From Pseudomonadales bacterium (GTDB lineage Bacteria; Pseudomonadota; Gammaproteobacteria; Pseudomonadales; UBA5862), in assembly GCA_024234215.1 (NCBI GenBank), contig JACKOQ010000001.1, forward strand, positions 62,001 through 126,000: a stretch of DNA of 64,000 nucleotides, given 5' to 3'. A model generated the notes under the pieces. It did no database searches and was not told where the DNA came from. It saw only the letters and a list, made by a program, of their open reading frames with translations. A program made the translations under genes and the position numbers. This document shows, in pieces, positions 24,482 through 33,409 of the stretch (its first letter is position 1; the number at the start of each line of letters is the position of its first letter).

Positions 24482-25447
24482 TTGGTCAATGCCATTCAAG
24501 CTGATGTCTCCACCTTTCAGGGGTTGATCCTCGCCCTGCAGCACTACTGGGCCGCCCAGGGCTGCGTGGTGATGCAGCCCACCGATCTGGAAGTGGGCGC
24601 CGGCACTTTCCACTGGGCCACCTTTTTGCGCGCCATCGGCCCGGAGAGCTGGAACACCGCCTATGTGCAGCCGTGCCGACGTCCGACCGATGGCCGCTAT
24701 GGCGAGAACCCCAACCGCCTGCAGCACTACTACCAGTTCCAGGTGATTCTGAAGCCCTCGCCGCTCGACATTCAGGAGCGCTATCTCGACTCCCTGCGGA
24801 TGCTCGGCATCGACCCCACCCTGCATGACATCCGCTTCGTCGAGGACAACTGGGAGTCTCCCACCCTCGGCGCATGGGGTCTGGGCTGGGAGGTGTGGCT
24901 GAACGGCATGGAGGTGACCCAGTTCACCTACTTCCAGCAGGTCGGCGGACTCGACTGCCATCCGGTCAGCGGCGAGATCACCTATGGCCTGGAGCGCATC
25001 GCCATGTACCTGCAGGGGGTCGACAGCATCTTCGACCTGGTCTGGGCCCGCGGCCCGCAGGGGGTGGTCACCTATGGCGATGTCTTTCACCAGAACGAGG
25101 TGGAGATGTCGGCCTACAACTTCGAGCAGGCCAACACCGAGGTGCTGTTCCGTCACTTTGCCGAGCACGAGGCGGCCTGCCAGCGGCTGCTCGACGCCAA
25201 CCTGCCACTGCCGGCGCACGAGATGGTGCTGAAGGCCTCGCACACCTTCAACCTGCTCGATGCCCGCCGCGCCATCTCGGTGACCGAACGGCAGCAGTAC
25301 ATCCTGCGCGTGCGCACCCTGGCCCGCGGCGTGGCCGAGCGCTACTTCCACAGTCGCCTGGCGCTCGGTTTTCCGCTGGCGCCCGAACCACTGCGGCAGG
25401 AGATTCTGGCCCTGCACCGCGCCGAACAGGAGCCACACCATGGCTGA
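24482..25447 (+). CDS. glyQ: Glycyl-tRNA synthetase alpha subunit
   Basis: GlyQ is the catalytic class II subunit of the bacterial alpha2-beta2 glycyl-tRNA synthetase. The 321-residue sequence has the class II motif region GCVVMQPTDLEVGAGTFHWA, the TDGRYGENPNRLQHYYQFQV segment and VEDNWESPTLGAWGLGWEVW, all diagnostic. The only start available in the right place is a TTG at 24482, preceded by AGGA 8 bases upstream; conserved sequence begins about 12 residues later. The end overlaps glyS by 8 bases. It starts the group glyQ-glyS-gmhB-plsC. Confidence 0.97.
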   Translation: MVNAIQADVSTFQGLILALQHYWAAQGCVVMQPTDLEVGAGTFHWATFLRAIGPESWNTAYVQPCRRPTDGRYGENPNRLQHYYQFQVILKPSPLDIQERYLDSLRMLGIDPTLHDIRFVEDNWESPTLGAWGLGWEVWLNGMEVTQFTYFQQVGGLDCHPVSGEITYGLERIAMYLQGVDSIFDLVWARGPQGVVTYGDVFHQNEVEMSAYNFEQANTEVLFRHFAEHEAACQRLLDANLPLPAHEMVLKASHTFNLLDARRAISVTERQQYILRVRTLARGVAERYFHSRLALGFPLAPEPLRQEILALHRAEQEPHHG

Positions 25448-27521
25448 GGCCGATTTTCTGCTGGAGATTGGCACCGAAGAGCTGCCACCCAAGGCGTTGC
25501 CGGCCCTGATGCAGGCGCTGGCCGATCTGGTTGCCGCCGGATTGCGCCAGGCAGCCCTCTCCCACGGCCAGATCGAACCCTTCGCCACCCCCCGCCGGCT
25601 GGCGGTGCGGGTGCGCGCGCTCGCCACCCGCCAGCCCGACCGCATCGAGGAGCGGCGCGGCCCGGCGCTCTCGGCCGCCTTCGACGCCAGCGGCGCAGCC
25701 ACCCCGGCGGCACTTGGCTTTGCCCGTTCGGCCGGCGTGTCCGTCGAACAACTGGAGCGGCTCGAAACCGACAAGGGGGTCTGGCTGGTGCAGCGTCGGC
25801 AGATCGAGGGGGCCGCCACTGCCGAGCTGCTGCCCGATCTGCTCAACCAGGCGCTGGCACAACTGCCGGTGCCGAAGAAGATGCGCTGGGGCAGCAGCCG
25901 GGTCGAATTCGTCCGGCCGGTCCACTGGGTGGTGATGCTGCTCGGTGACCAGGTGGTCCCGGGCACCCTGCTCGGCGTCGAAGCGGGCAACCTCAGCCAT
26001 GGTCACCGTTTTCATGCACCGGGCGCCATCGCGCTGTCCCATCCCGAGCACTATCCCGCCCTGCTGCGGCAGCAGGGATGGGTGATCGTCGATTTTGCCG
26101 AGCGACGCGAGCGGATTCGCCAACTGGTCGAGGCCGAGGCCGCCCGCATCGGCGCCCGCGCCGAGATCGACCCGCTGCTGCTCGACGAGGTGACCGCCCT
26201 GGTCGAGTGGCCGGTGGCGCTGCTGGGCAACTTCGATCCGCTCTTTCTCGATGTGCCGATGGAGGTGCTGATCTCCTCGATGAAGGCGCACCAGAAATAT
26301 TTCCATCTGGTCGATCGCAGTGGTCGACTGCTGCCGCACTTCATCACCCTCAGCAACCTGCAAAGCAGTGATCCGGCCCAGGTAATCGCCGGCAACGAGC
26401 GGGTGATCCGGCCGCGCCTGGCCGATGCCCGCTTCTTCTACGACAACGACCGCAAGCAGCCGCTCGATGGCTGGCGTGCGCCGCAGCGCGAGATCATCTT
26501 CCACAATCAGCTCGGCACCCTGCATGACAAGAGCGAGCGGCTCGCCCGGTTGGCTGCGATCATCGCCGGCACGCTGGGCGCCGATGCGGCCCTGGCGCGT
26601 CGCGCCGGTGAACTGGCCAAATGCGACCTGCTGAGCGCGATGGTGGGCGAGTTCCCCGAACTGCAAGGCACCATGGGCCGCTACTATGCCCGCCACAGCG
26701 GCGAACCCGAGGTGGTGGCCATCGCCCTCGAGGAGCAGTATCGCCCCCGTTTTGCCGGCGATGCGCTGCCCACCACCCCGGTTGGCAGCGCACTGGCGCT
26801 GGCCGAAAAGCTCGATACCCTGGTCGGGCTTTTCGGCATCGGCCAGCCGCCCACCGGCACCCGCGACCCCTTCGCGCTGCGCCGTGCCGCCCTCGGCACG
26901 CTGCGCATCCTGGTCGAAGGCCGCCATGACCTCGACCTGCCGGCACTGCTCGAAGCGGCCCGCGATGGCTATCCGACACTGCCGCAGCACGCCACCGTCG
27001 TGCCCGAGCTCTACCGTTACCTGCTGGAGCGGTTCCGCGCCTGGTATCAGGATGAAGGCATCGGCAGCGATGTGATCAGCGCAGTGCTGGCGCGGCCCAA
27101 TGCCAATCCGCACGACATCCATCTGCGGCTGCTGGCGGTCAACCACTTCGTCACCCTGGAGTCGGCGGCCGCGCTGGCTTCCGCCAACAAGCGGGTCGCC
27201 AACCTGCTCAACAAACAGGAAGGTCAGACCGAAGGGGCCATCGACAGCGCACTGCTGGTCGATGCCGCCGAACAGCAACTGGCTGCGGCAATGGCGACCA
27301 AGTCGGCCGCGCTCACCCCGCTGCTGACGGCACGCGACTACAGCCAGGCGCTGACACTGCTGGCCGGCCTGCGTCCGCAGATCGATGCCTTTTTCGATCA
27401 GGTGATGGTGATGGTCGAGGATGAAGCGCTGCGCAACAACCGACTGCGGCTGTTGGCGGCGCTGCGCGCGCTCTTCGTGCAGATCGCCGACATCTCCGAA
27501 CTGCGCAGCGGCGGCAAATGA
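25440..27521 (+). CDS. glyS: Glycyl-tRNA synthetase beta subunit
   Basis: The beta subunit supplies tRNA recognition and an HD-like domain to the heterotetrameric synthetase. The 693-residue length matches the family. Recognisable stretches include the N-terminal FLLEIGTEELPPKALPAL, KMRWGSSRVEFVRPVHWVV, MKAHQKYFHLVD, the FFYDNDRKQPLDGW segment and a C-terminal anticodon-binding region. The start overlaps glyQ, and the gmhB start codon overlaps its stop (ATGA), so the three genes are probably translationally coupled. Confidence 0.97.
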   Translation: MAEADFLLEIGTEELPPKALPALMQALADLVAAGLRQAALSHGQIEPFATPRRLAVRVRALATRQPDRIEERRGPALSAAFDASGAATPAALGFARSAGVSVEQLERLETDKGVWLVQRRQIEGAATAELLPDLLNQALAQLPVPKKMRWGSSRVEFVRPVHWVVMLLGDQVVPGTLLGVEAGNLSHGHRFHAPGAIALSHPEHYPALLRQQGWVIVDFAERRERIRQLVEAEAARIGARAEIDPLLLDEVTALVEWPVALLGNFDPLFLDVPMEVLISSMKAHQKYFHLVDRSGRLLPHFITLSNLQSSDPAQVIAGNERVIRPRLADARFFYDNDRKQPLDGWRAPQREIIFHNQLGTLHDKSERLARLAAIIAGTLGADAALARRAGELAKCDLLSAMVGEFPELQGTMGRYYARHSGEPEVVAIALEEQYRPRFAGDALPTTPVGSALALAEKLDTLVGLFGIGQPPTGTRDPFALRRAALGTLRILVEGRHDLDLPALLEAARDGYPTLPQHATVVPELYRYLLERFRAWYQDEGIGSDVISAVLARPNANPHDIHLRLLAVNHFVTLESAAALASANKRVANLLNKQEGQTEGAIDSALLVDAAEQQLAAAMATKSAALTPLLTARDYSQALTLLAGLRPQIDAFFDQVMVMVEDEALRNNRLRLLAALRALFVQIADISELRSGGK

Positions 27522-28069
27522 GACCGAAGCTGGTCATTCTCGATCGCGACGGCGTCATCAACCATGACTCCGACAGCTATGTGAAGTCCGCCGACGAGTG
27601 GCAGCCGATTGCCGGCAGCATCGAGGCCATCGGCCGCCTCTGCCGGCATGGCTACCAGGTGGCGGTGGCCAGCAACCAGTCTGGCCTCGGTCGTGGCCTG
27701 TTCGATCAGGCGGCACTCGATGCAATGCACGCCAAGATGCGCCGGTTGATCGCGGCCGAGGGCGGCACGCTGGCGGCCATCCGTTACTGCGCCCACGGTC
27801 CCGATGCCGGTTGCGACTGCCGCAAGCCGGCGCCCGGTCTGCTGCTGGAGATTGGCCGGCTGCTCGGCCTCCCGCTCGACGGCGTCCCCTTCATCGGCGA
27901 CACGCTCAAGGATGTCGAGGCCGCCCGCGCGGTCAACTGCCGGCCGATGCTGGTGCGCACCGGCAAGGGCGAGCGCACACTGATGCAACATCCAGAACTG
28001 GCGGCCACGCTGCCGGTGTTCGCCGACCTGGCCGCCGCGGTCGACGACCTGCTCAACACCCCTGCCTGA
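27518..28069 (+). CDS. gmhB: D-glycero-beta-D-manno-heptose-1,7-bisphosphate 7-phosphatase
   Basis: GmhB removes the 7-phosphate in the ADP-heptose pathway that supplies the LPS inner core. This 183-residue HAD-superfamily protein has the nucleophile motif VILDRDGVIN (Asp9, Asp11), SNQSGLGRG, the zinc-binding cysteine loop around CAHGPDAGCDCRKPAPG and the acidic motif FIGDTLKDVEAA. It overlaps the glyS stop by 4 bases. The same glyS-gmhB-acyltransferase order occurs in Pseudomonas near the origin. Confidence 0.94.
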   Translation: MRPKLVILDRDGVINHDSDSYVKSADEWQPIAGSIEAIGRLCRHGYQVAVASNQSGLGRGLFDQAALDAMHAKMRRLIAAEGGTLAAIRYCAHGPDAGCDCRKPAPGLLLEIGRLLGLPLDGVPFIGDTLKDVEAARAVNCRPMLVRTGKGERTLMQHPELAATLPVFADLAAAVDDLLNTPA

Positions 28070-28080
28070 GGAGAGCGCCC

Positions 28081-28824
28081 ATGCGCCGTCCACCGACCTG
28101 GCTCACCGCACTGCGCAGTGGGCTCTTTTACCTCGGCTACAGCCTCTTCACCGTGCTCTTTTGCGGCACTGCGCTGCTGTTCGTCCCGCTGCTGCCGCCG
28201 CTGACCCGCTTCTACTACCTGCGCAACTGGAACCGGGTGATCCTCTGCTGGCTGCGCATCTGCTGCGGCATCAAAACCCAGGTGGAGGGGTTGGAGAACA
28301 TCCCTCCAGCGCCCTTCGTGGTGCTCAGCAAGCACCAGAGCCCATGGGACACCATCTACCTGCAACTGCCGTTCGGCCCGCTCTCCACCGTGCTCAAGCG
28401 TGAACTGCTGTCCATTCCCTTCTTCGGCTGGGCGCTGGCGCTGATCCGCCCGATCCCGATCGACCGCGACAAGCCGCGCGAGGCGCTGCGTCAGGTGATG
28501 GAAGCGGGCAAGGAGCGGCTCGCCGCCGGGGTGTCGATTCTGGTCTTTCCCGAGGGCACCCGCATCGAGCCCGGTCAGCAGGGCAAATATGCCAAGAGCG
28601 GCGCCAGCATCGCCTGCAGCATGGGGGTGCCAGTGCTGCCGGTGGCGCTCAACGCCGGCCTCTGCTGGCCGGCGCATGGCTTTTTGAAATACCCCGGGAC
28701 CATCCGGGTGGTCATTGGCCCGGCGCTGCCGAGCAGCGATGTCAGCAGCGCTCAACTGACCGAACAGGCCCGCGAGTGGATCGAGTCGACGGTCGAGCGG
28801 ATCAGCCGCGTCGAGGGCGTGTGA
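28081..28824 (+). CDS. 1-acyl-sn-glycerol-3-phosphate acyltransferase (PlsC family)
   Basis: This 247-residue membrane protein transfers an acyl chain to lysophosphatidic acid or a related acceptor in phospholipid synthesis. The catalytic box HQSPWD is at residues 85-90 and the phosphate-binding FPEGTR at 156-161; one or two hydrophobic helices lie at the N-terminus. It corresponds in position to the acyltransferase (called lptA in Pseudomonas) between gmhB and gyrB. Start ATG 28081 follows GAGGAGAGC, a good ribosome site. The 3' end is overlapped on the opposite strand by a PEP-CTERM-like relic. Confidence 0.92.
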   Translation: MRRPPTWLTALRSGLFYLGYSLFTVLFCGTALLFVPLLPPLTRFYYLRNWNRVILCWLRICCGIKTQVEGLENIPPAPFVVLSKHQSPWDTIYLQLPFGPLSTVLKRELLSIPFFGWALALIRPIPIDRDKPREALRQVMEAGKERLAAGVSILVFPEGTRIEPGQQGKYAKSGASIACSMGVPVLPVALNAGLCWPAHGFLKYPGTIRVVIGPALPSSDVSSAQLTEQAREWIESTVERISRVEGV

Positions 28825-28915
28825 TGCCTACGCCCGCCAGACCCAGCCCGAACAGTGCGAGCATGGAGGGTTTGGCCGCTGCGTTGGGGTCGGGCTGCTG
28901 CGGCAACTGATTTTG
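28802..28915 (-). pseudogene. PEP-CTERM-like C-terminal relic
   Basis: The minus strand reads QLPQQPDPNAAAKPSMLALF then GLGLAGVGITRPRRG and a TGA stop at 28802-28804. The order KPS, a hydrophobic helix of the form LALFGLGLAGVG, and a basic RPRR end closely resembles the PEP-CTERM sorting signal. No start or body of a gene remains upstream; the reading frame runs into the DUF262 gene's leader. It overlaps the last codons of plsC on the other strand. It is best read as the surviving 3' end of a lost secreted-protein gene. Confidence 0.5.
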
Positions 28916-28968
28916 GGAGAAATCCGTGTAAAAACGGAAAAACGGAAAAACCATTGGGGCACCGCTAC

Positions 28969-30732
28969 ATGAGTGAACTCAAGACCTGCTTCAAGCGCGT
29001 CGACTACGACCTCGCGGGTTTAATGCACTACCTGGACATCGGCGACATCGGCCTGCCGGACATCCAGCGCCCGTTCGTTTGGAAGAACGCCAAGGTTCGC
29101 GACCTGTTCGACTCGATGTATCGGGGCTTCCCGGTCGGCTACCTGCTGCTCTGGGAGAACGCCCAGCCCAACGGCGCCAAGCAGATCGGCGTCGGCGCGA
29201 AGCAGCATCCAGTGTCGTCGCGGTTGATCGTCGACGGCCAGCAGCGCCTCACGTCGTTGTATGCGGTGTTTCGGGGAAAGCGTGTACTGGACGAGAACTA
29301 CAGTGAGCGCCAGATCGAGATCGCCTTCCGCCCTCGTGACGGTAAGTTCGAGGTGGCCGACGCAGCGATCCGCAAGGATCCCGAGTGGATCGCGAACATC
29401 TCGGAGCTGTGGGCGTCCGGCAAGTCGAGCTACCAGATGGTCAAGGGCTTCCTCACTGGTCTGAAAACCCGGGTGACCGTGACCGATGAAGAAGAGGAAC
29501 AGATCAGCCACAACCTCGATCGGCTGTTCGATCTCCAGAAGTATCCCTTCACCGCGCTCGAAATCGCCTCGTCGGTCGATGAGGAGCAGGTGGCGGACAT
29601 CTTTGTCCGCATCAACAGCGAGGGGGTAAAGCTCAATCAGGCGGATTTCATCCTGACGCTGCTGTCGGTGTTCTGGGACGAGGGACGCAGAGCGCTTGAG
29701 GATTTCTGCCGATCATCACGGCAGCCGCTTGCGGCTGGCTCGGGGGCATCGCCGTTCAATCATTTCATCGAGCCCGATCCCGACCAGTTGCTGCGCGTGT
29801 CGGTCGCGTTCGGCTTCGACCGAGGCCGGCTCAAGAGCGTCTACCAGGTGCTCCGTGGCAAAGACCTGGAAACCGGGGTCTTCTCGCCGGAGCGGCGCGA
29901 TCAGCAGTTCGCCGTGTTGAAGAAAGCGCAAAGCCAGGTGCTCGACCTCAAGCACTGGCACCAATTCCTGAGCGCCTTAATCGGCGCGGGCTACCGCAGT
30001 GGCGAGATGATCTCTTCGCAGAACGCGCTGTTGTATGCCTATGCCTTCTACCTGATCGGCCGCATCCGCTGCGGCGTGCCGGAGCACCAACTGCAACGGT
30101 TGATCGGGCGCTGGTTCTTTTTTGCGAGCCTCACCGGCCGCTACACCAGCTCACCGGAAACCGTGATGGACGGCGACCTGAATCGGGTTCGGGGCATCGG
30201 CGAGGCACAGCCCTTCGTCGCGGTGCTCGAAGAGCTGATGGCCAGCGCCCTCACGAACGATTTTTGGATGATCACGCTGCCGGCTGCGCTCGAAAGCTCG
30301 TCAGCGCGCAATCCGGAACTTTTCGCCTACGTGGCGGCCCAGAACCGTCTCGGCGCTCCGGTGCTGTTTTCGCACAAGAAGGTGAGCGATCTCATCGACC
30401 CGGCGTTGAAGACGAAAAAGAAGCCACTGGAACGGCACCACCTGTTCCCGCGCGCCTGGCAGGAAGCGCAGGGCGAAACCGACCTCAAGGTCATCAACCA
30501 GATGGCGAACTTCGCGCTGCTTGAATGGCCGCAGAACATCGGCATCAGCGACGACCCGCCGAGTGACTACGTCCCGACGATCCGACCGCGGTTCAGCCCC
30601 GGAGAGTGGCAGCGGATGCATGAGCTGCACGCCCTACCTGAGAACTGGGAAACGCTCGGCTACTCTGAATTCCTCATTGCGCGGCGGCGTCTGATGGCGG
30701 GCATCATCCGGCGCGGGTTCGAGAGCCTTTGA
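28969..30732 (+). CDS. DUF262 / GmrSD-like protein with C-terminal HNH-type domain
   Basis: The 587-residue protein has an N-terminal DUF262 (ParB/Srx-like, GmrS-type) domain with DIQRPFVW (31-38) and the nucleotide-handling motif IVDGQQRLTSL (87-97), a helical middle, and a C-terminal DUF1524-like His-Me nuclease region with ERHHLFPRAW (His490-His491) and NQMANFALLEW. This combination is typical of type IV restriction GmrSD enzymes and other phage-defence DUF262 proteins. It stands alone between plsC and gyrB, a place where related genomes have no gene, so recent acquisition is likely. Defence against modified phage DNA is inferred, not shown. Confidence 0.8.
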   Translation: MSELKTCFKRVDYDLAGLMHYLDIGDIGLPDIQRPFVWKNAKVRDLFDSMYRGFPVGYLLLWENAQPNGAKQIGVGAKQHPVSSRLIVDGQQRLTSLYAVFRGKRVLDENYSERQIEIAFRPRDGKFEVADAAIRKDPEWIANISELWASGKSSYQMVKGFLTGLKTRVTVTDEEEEQISHNLDRLFDLQKYPFTALEIASSVDEEQVADIFVRINSEGVKLNQADFILTLLSVFWDEGRRALEDFCRSSRQPLAAGSGASPFNHFIEPDPDQLLRVSVAFGFDRGRLKSVYQVLRGKDLETGVFSPERRDQQFAVLKKAQSQVLDLKHWHQFLSALIGAGYRSGEMISSQNALLYAYAFYLIGRIRCGVPEHQLQRLIGRWFFFASLTGRYTSSPETVMDGDLNRVRGIGEAQPFVAVLEELMASALTNDFWMITLPAALESSSARNPELFAYVAAQNRLGAPVLFSHKKVSDLIDPALKTKKKPLERHHLFPRAWQEAQGETDLKVINQMANFALLEWPQNIGISDDPPSDYVPTIRPRFSPGEWQRMHELHALPENWETLGYSEFLIARRRLMAGIIRRGFESL

Positions 30733-30874
30733 CTGTTTAAAATCTATCCTCTCGGCGGTTGAGACGAGAGTTTCAGGATTTCTCAGCGTTGCATGAGCGC
30801 GGTGTTCCAATTCATCCGAAAGAATGCAAGCGACAATTCAGGCAGAGGCTGCCGATACGACCTTGCCGTTTGCA

Positions 30875-30911
30875 GGAAAGCCCGAATCCGGGTTTTGGAT
30901 TCGGGCTTTCC
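30875..30911. repeat. Perfect 15-bp inverted repeat hairpin downstream of gyrB
   Basis: GGAAAGCCCGAATCC (30875-30889) and its exact reverse complement (30897-30911) flank a 7-base loop. It lies between the convergent DUF262 gene and gyrB. There is no clear T tract on either side, so a classic intrinsic terminator is not established, but a transcript barrier or RNA-stabilising hairpin between convergent genes is plausible. Confidence 0.6.
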
Positions 30912-30922
30912 TGGAGAGGAAA

Positions 30923-30947
30923 ATTGAAAAATATATTATTTTTCAAT
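30923..30947 (-). terminator. AT-only hairpin directly after gyrB
   Basis: ATTGAAAAAT (30923-30932) pairs perfectly with ATTTTTCAAT (30938-30947) around a 5-base loop, 8 bases after the gyrB stop codon. Arms contain A5/T5 runs, so on the minus strand the RNA would have a weak stem with a U-run inside. It may act together with the GC-rich hairpin at 30875-30911 in ending gyrB transcripts. Confidence 0.35.
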
Positions 30948-30954
30948 AAATTAT

Positions 30955-33387
30955 CTACACATCCAGGTTTGACACCTTGAGTGCGTTGGTCTCGATGAAG
31001 AGCCGGCGTGGCTCGACCTCATCCCCCATCAGCGTGTTGAACATCAGGTCACAGGCAATCGCATCCTCGATCGTCACCTGCAGCAGCCGGCGCGCGGCCG
31101 GATCCATCGTGGTCTCCCACAGCTGCTCCGGGTTCATCTCGCCGAGTCCCTTGTAACGCTGGATGGTTGCACCGCGCCGTGACTCGGCAATCAGCCACTC
31201 CAGGGCCTGACCGAAATCGGTGACCGCCTGTTTGCGCTCGCCGCGCTGCACATGGCCGCCATCGCTGAACAGGCCATGCAGTTTCACCTGCAATGCACTG
31301 ATCGCGCGGTACTCGCCCGACGCCAGAAAGTCGTGGTCGAGCAGATAGCGCTGGGTGGTGCCATGCACGGTCAGGTCGATCTGCGGGCAGAAGAGATGCC
31401 GCTCACGGTCTTCAGCGATCTGGCACGCCCAACGCTCGTTGCGGCTTTCGCCACCCTTGTGGAGCAACAGGCCCTGCAACTGCTCGACCCATGTCTGCAC
31501 CTGATCTGCCGCAGGCAATGCGGAGAGCGGCAGCAGCGGCACTTCGAGCAGCGCCCACAGCAGCGTGGGCGGGTAGAGCCGTGACAACCGCTCGATGGTC
31601 CGCTTGACGCTCTGGTACTCATTGACCAGTTGCTCGAGCGCCACGCCCTGAATCGGTGGTATACCGGTTGCCGGCACCAGCAGTGCCTCGTCCAGCGCGC
31701 CCTGGGTCAGGTAGCCATCGAGCGCCTGCTCATCCTTCAGATAGCTCTCCTGCTTGCCCTTCTTGATCTTGTACAGCGGTGGCTGGGCGATGTAGACATG
31801 GCCGCGCTCGACCAGTTCGCGCATCTGCCGGAAGAAGAAAGTCAGCAGCAGGGTGCGGATGTGCGAACCATCCACATCGGCATCGGTCATGATGATGATG
31901 CGGTGGTAGCGCAACTTCTCCGGGTTGAATTCATCGGCGCCAATGCTGCATCCAAGCGCCGTGATCAGGGTTCCAACCTCTTGAGAAGAGAGCATTTTGT
32001 CAAAGCGGGCCCGCTCGACATTGAGGATCTTGCCTTTCAGCGGCAGAATCGCCTGGAACCTGCGGTCGCGCCCCTGTTTGGCTGACCCTCCGGCGGAATC
32101 GCCCTCGACCAGAAAGAGTTCAGAGAGCGCCGGATCCTTCTCCTGACAGTCCGCCAGCTTTCCGGGCAGGCCAGCGATGTCCAGCGGCCCCTTGCGGCGG
32201 GTCATCTCGCGCGCCTTGCGTGCGGCCTCTCGCGCCCGCGCGGCATCGATGATCTTCTGCACGATCGACCGGGCATCCTGCGGATGCTCCAGCAGGTAGT
32301 CGGTCAGGTAGCGGGCCATCTCCTGCTCGACCGCAGCTTTCACCTCAGAGGAGACCAGCTTCTCCTTGGTTTGCGATGAGAACTTGGGATCTGGCACCTT
32401 GACCGAGATGATCGCGGTCAGCCCTTCACGGACATCGTCACCCACCGTGGTCACCTTGCTCTTCTTCGCCAGCCCCTCCTGTTCGATGAACTGGTTGAGC
32501 GTGCGGGTCAGGGCGCTGCGGAAACCGGCCAGGTGGGTGCCGCCATCGCGCTGCGGAATGTTGTTGGTGTAGCAGAGGATGTTCTCCTGAAAGCTGTCGT
32601 TCCACTGCAGCGCCACCTCGACGCCGATGCCATCATCGCGCTGCTTGCAGAAGTAGAGCGGGCGGTTCAGCACGCTTTTGTGCTGGTTCAGGTAGGTCAG
32701 GAAGGCATTCAAACCCCCTTCATAACAGAACTCCTCGGAGTTTCCGCTGCGCTCATCCTTCAGCCGGATCGACACGCCGGAGTTCAGAAACGACAGCTCG
32801 CGCAGCCGTCGGGCCAGAATGTCATAGGAGAAGTGGATATTGGTGAAGATCTCGCTGGAAGCGGCAAAGTGACACTCGGTTCCGGTGCGGTCGGTGTCGC
32901 CAATCACATGCAGCGGTGCTTCGGGCGCACCGTCGTGGTAGATCTGCTCATGGACCTTGCCATCGCGGCGAACGCGCAGCCGAAAGGTCGATGAGAGCGC
33001 ATTGACCACCGAAACGCCCACGCCATGCAGACCGCCCGAAACCTTGTAGCTGTTGCTGTCAAACTTGCCGCCCGCATGCAGTACGGTCATGATCACCTCG
33101 GCAGCCGACACCCCCTCCTCCTCATGGATATCGACCGGCATCCCGCGACCATCGTCGATCACCGTGATCGATTCGTCGGGATGGATGATCACATCGACCT
33201 GCGAACAGTGGCCGGCGAGCGCCTCATCGATCGAGTTGTCGACCAGTTCGAACACCATGTGATGCAGACCACTGCCATCGTCGGTATCGCCGATGTACAT
33301 GCCGGGCCGCTTGCGGACGGCGTCCAACCCTTTCAACACCTTGATACTGGAAGAGTCATAGACATTCTCTTCCGCTTGATCGCTCAT
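30955..33387 (-). CDS. gyrB: DNA gyrase subunit B
   Basis: GyrB is the ATPase subunit of gyrase, which introduces negative supercoils. The 810-residue protein has the GHKL ATP-binding site (ELVDNSIDEALAGH, around residue 50), the transducer domain, and the TOPRIM region with EGDSAGGSAKQGRDRRFQAI and PLKGKILNVERARFDKML. The length of about 805-810 with an insert in the C-terminal part is the Gram-negative form. The second of two adjacent ATGs (33387) is preferred because GGAG lies 6 bases before it. It follows recF in the conserved dnaA-dnaN-recF-gyrB order. Confidence 0.98.
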   Translation of the reverse strand: MSDQAEENVYDSSSIKVLKGLDAVRKRPGMYIGDTDDGSGLHHMVFELVDNSIDEALAGHCSQVDVIIHPDESITVIDDGRGMPVDIHEEEGVSAAEVIMTVLHAGGKFDSNSYKVSGGLHGVGVSVVNALSSTFRLRVRRDGKVHEQIYHDGAPEAPLHVIGDTDRTGTECHFAASSEIFTNIHFSYDILARRLRELSFLNSGVSIRLKDERSGNSEEFCYEGGLNAFLTYLNQHKSVLNRPLYFCKQRDDGIGVEVALQWNDSFQENILCYTNNIPQRDGGTHLAGFRSALTRTLNQFIEQEGLAKKSKVTTVGDDVREGLTAIISVKVPDPKFSSQTKEKLVSSEVKAAVEQEMARYLTDYLLEHPQDARSIVQKIIDAARAREAARKAREMTRRKGPLDIAGLPGKLADCQEKDPALSELFLVEGDSAGGSAKQGRDRRFQAILPLKGKILNVERARFDKMLSSQEVGTLITALGCSIGADEFNPEKLRYHRIIIMTDADVDGSHIRTLLLTFFFRQMRELVERGHVYIAQPPLYKIKKGKQESYLKDEQALDGYLTQGALDEALLVPATGIPPIQGVALEQLVNEYQSVKRTIERLSRLYPPTLLWALLEVPLLPLSALPAADQVQTWVEQLQGLLLHKGGESRNERWACQIAEDRERHLFCPQIDLTVHGTTQRYLLDHDFLASGEYRAISALQVKLHGLFSDGGHVQRGERKQAVTDFGQALEWLIAESRRGATIQRYKGLGEMNPEQLWETTMDPAARRLLQVTIEDAIACDLMFNTLMGDEVEPRRLFIETNALKVSNLDV

Positions 33388-33409
33388 CATCTTCTCCAAA
33401 AAGAGGTTT

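Noticed and set aside
25248..27278. 676-codon open frame opposite glyS
   Set aside because: Antisense shadow of a highly conserved gene with the same Gln/Gly/Arg-rich composition; no start signals or recognisable domains.
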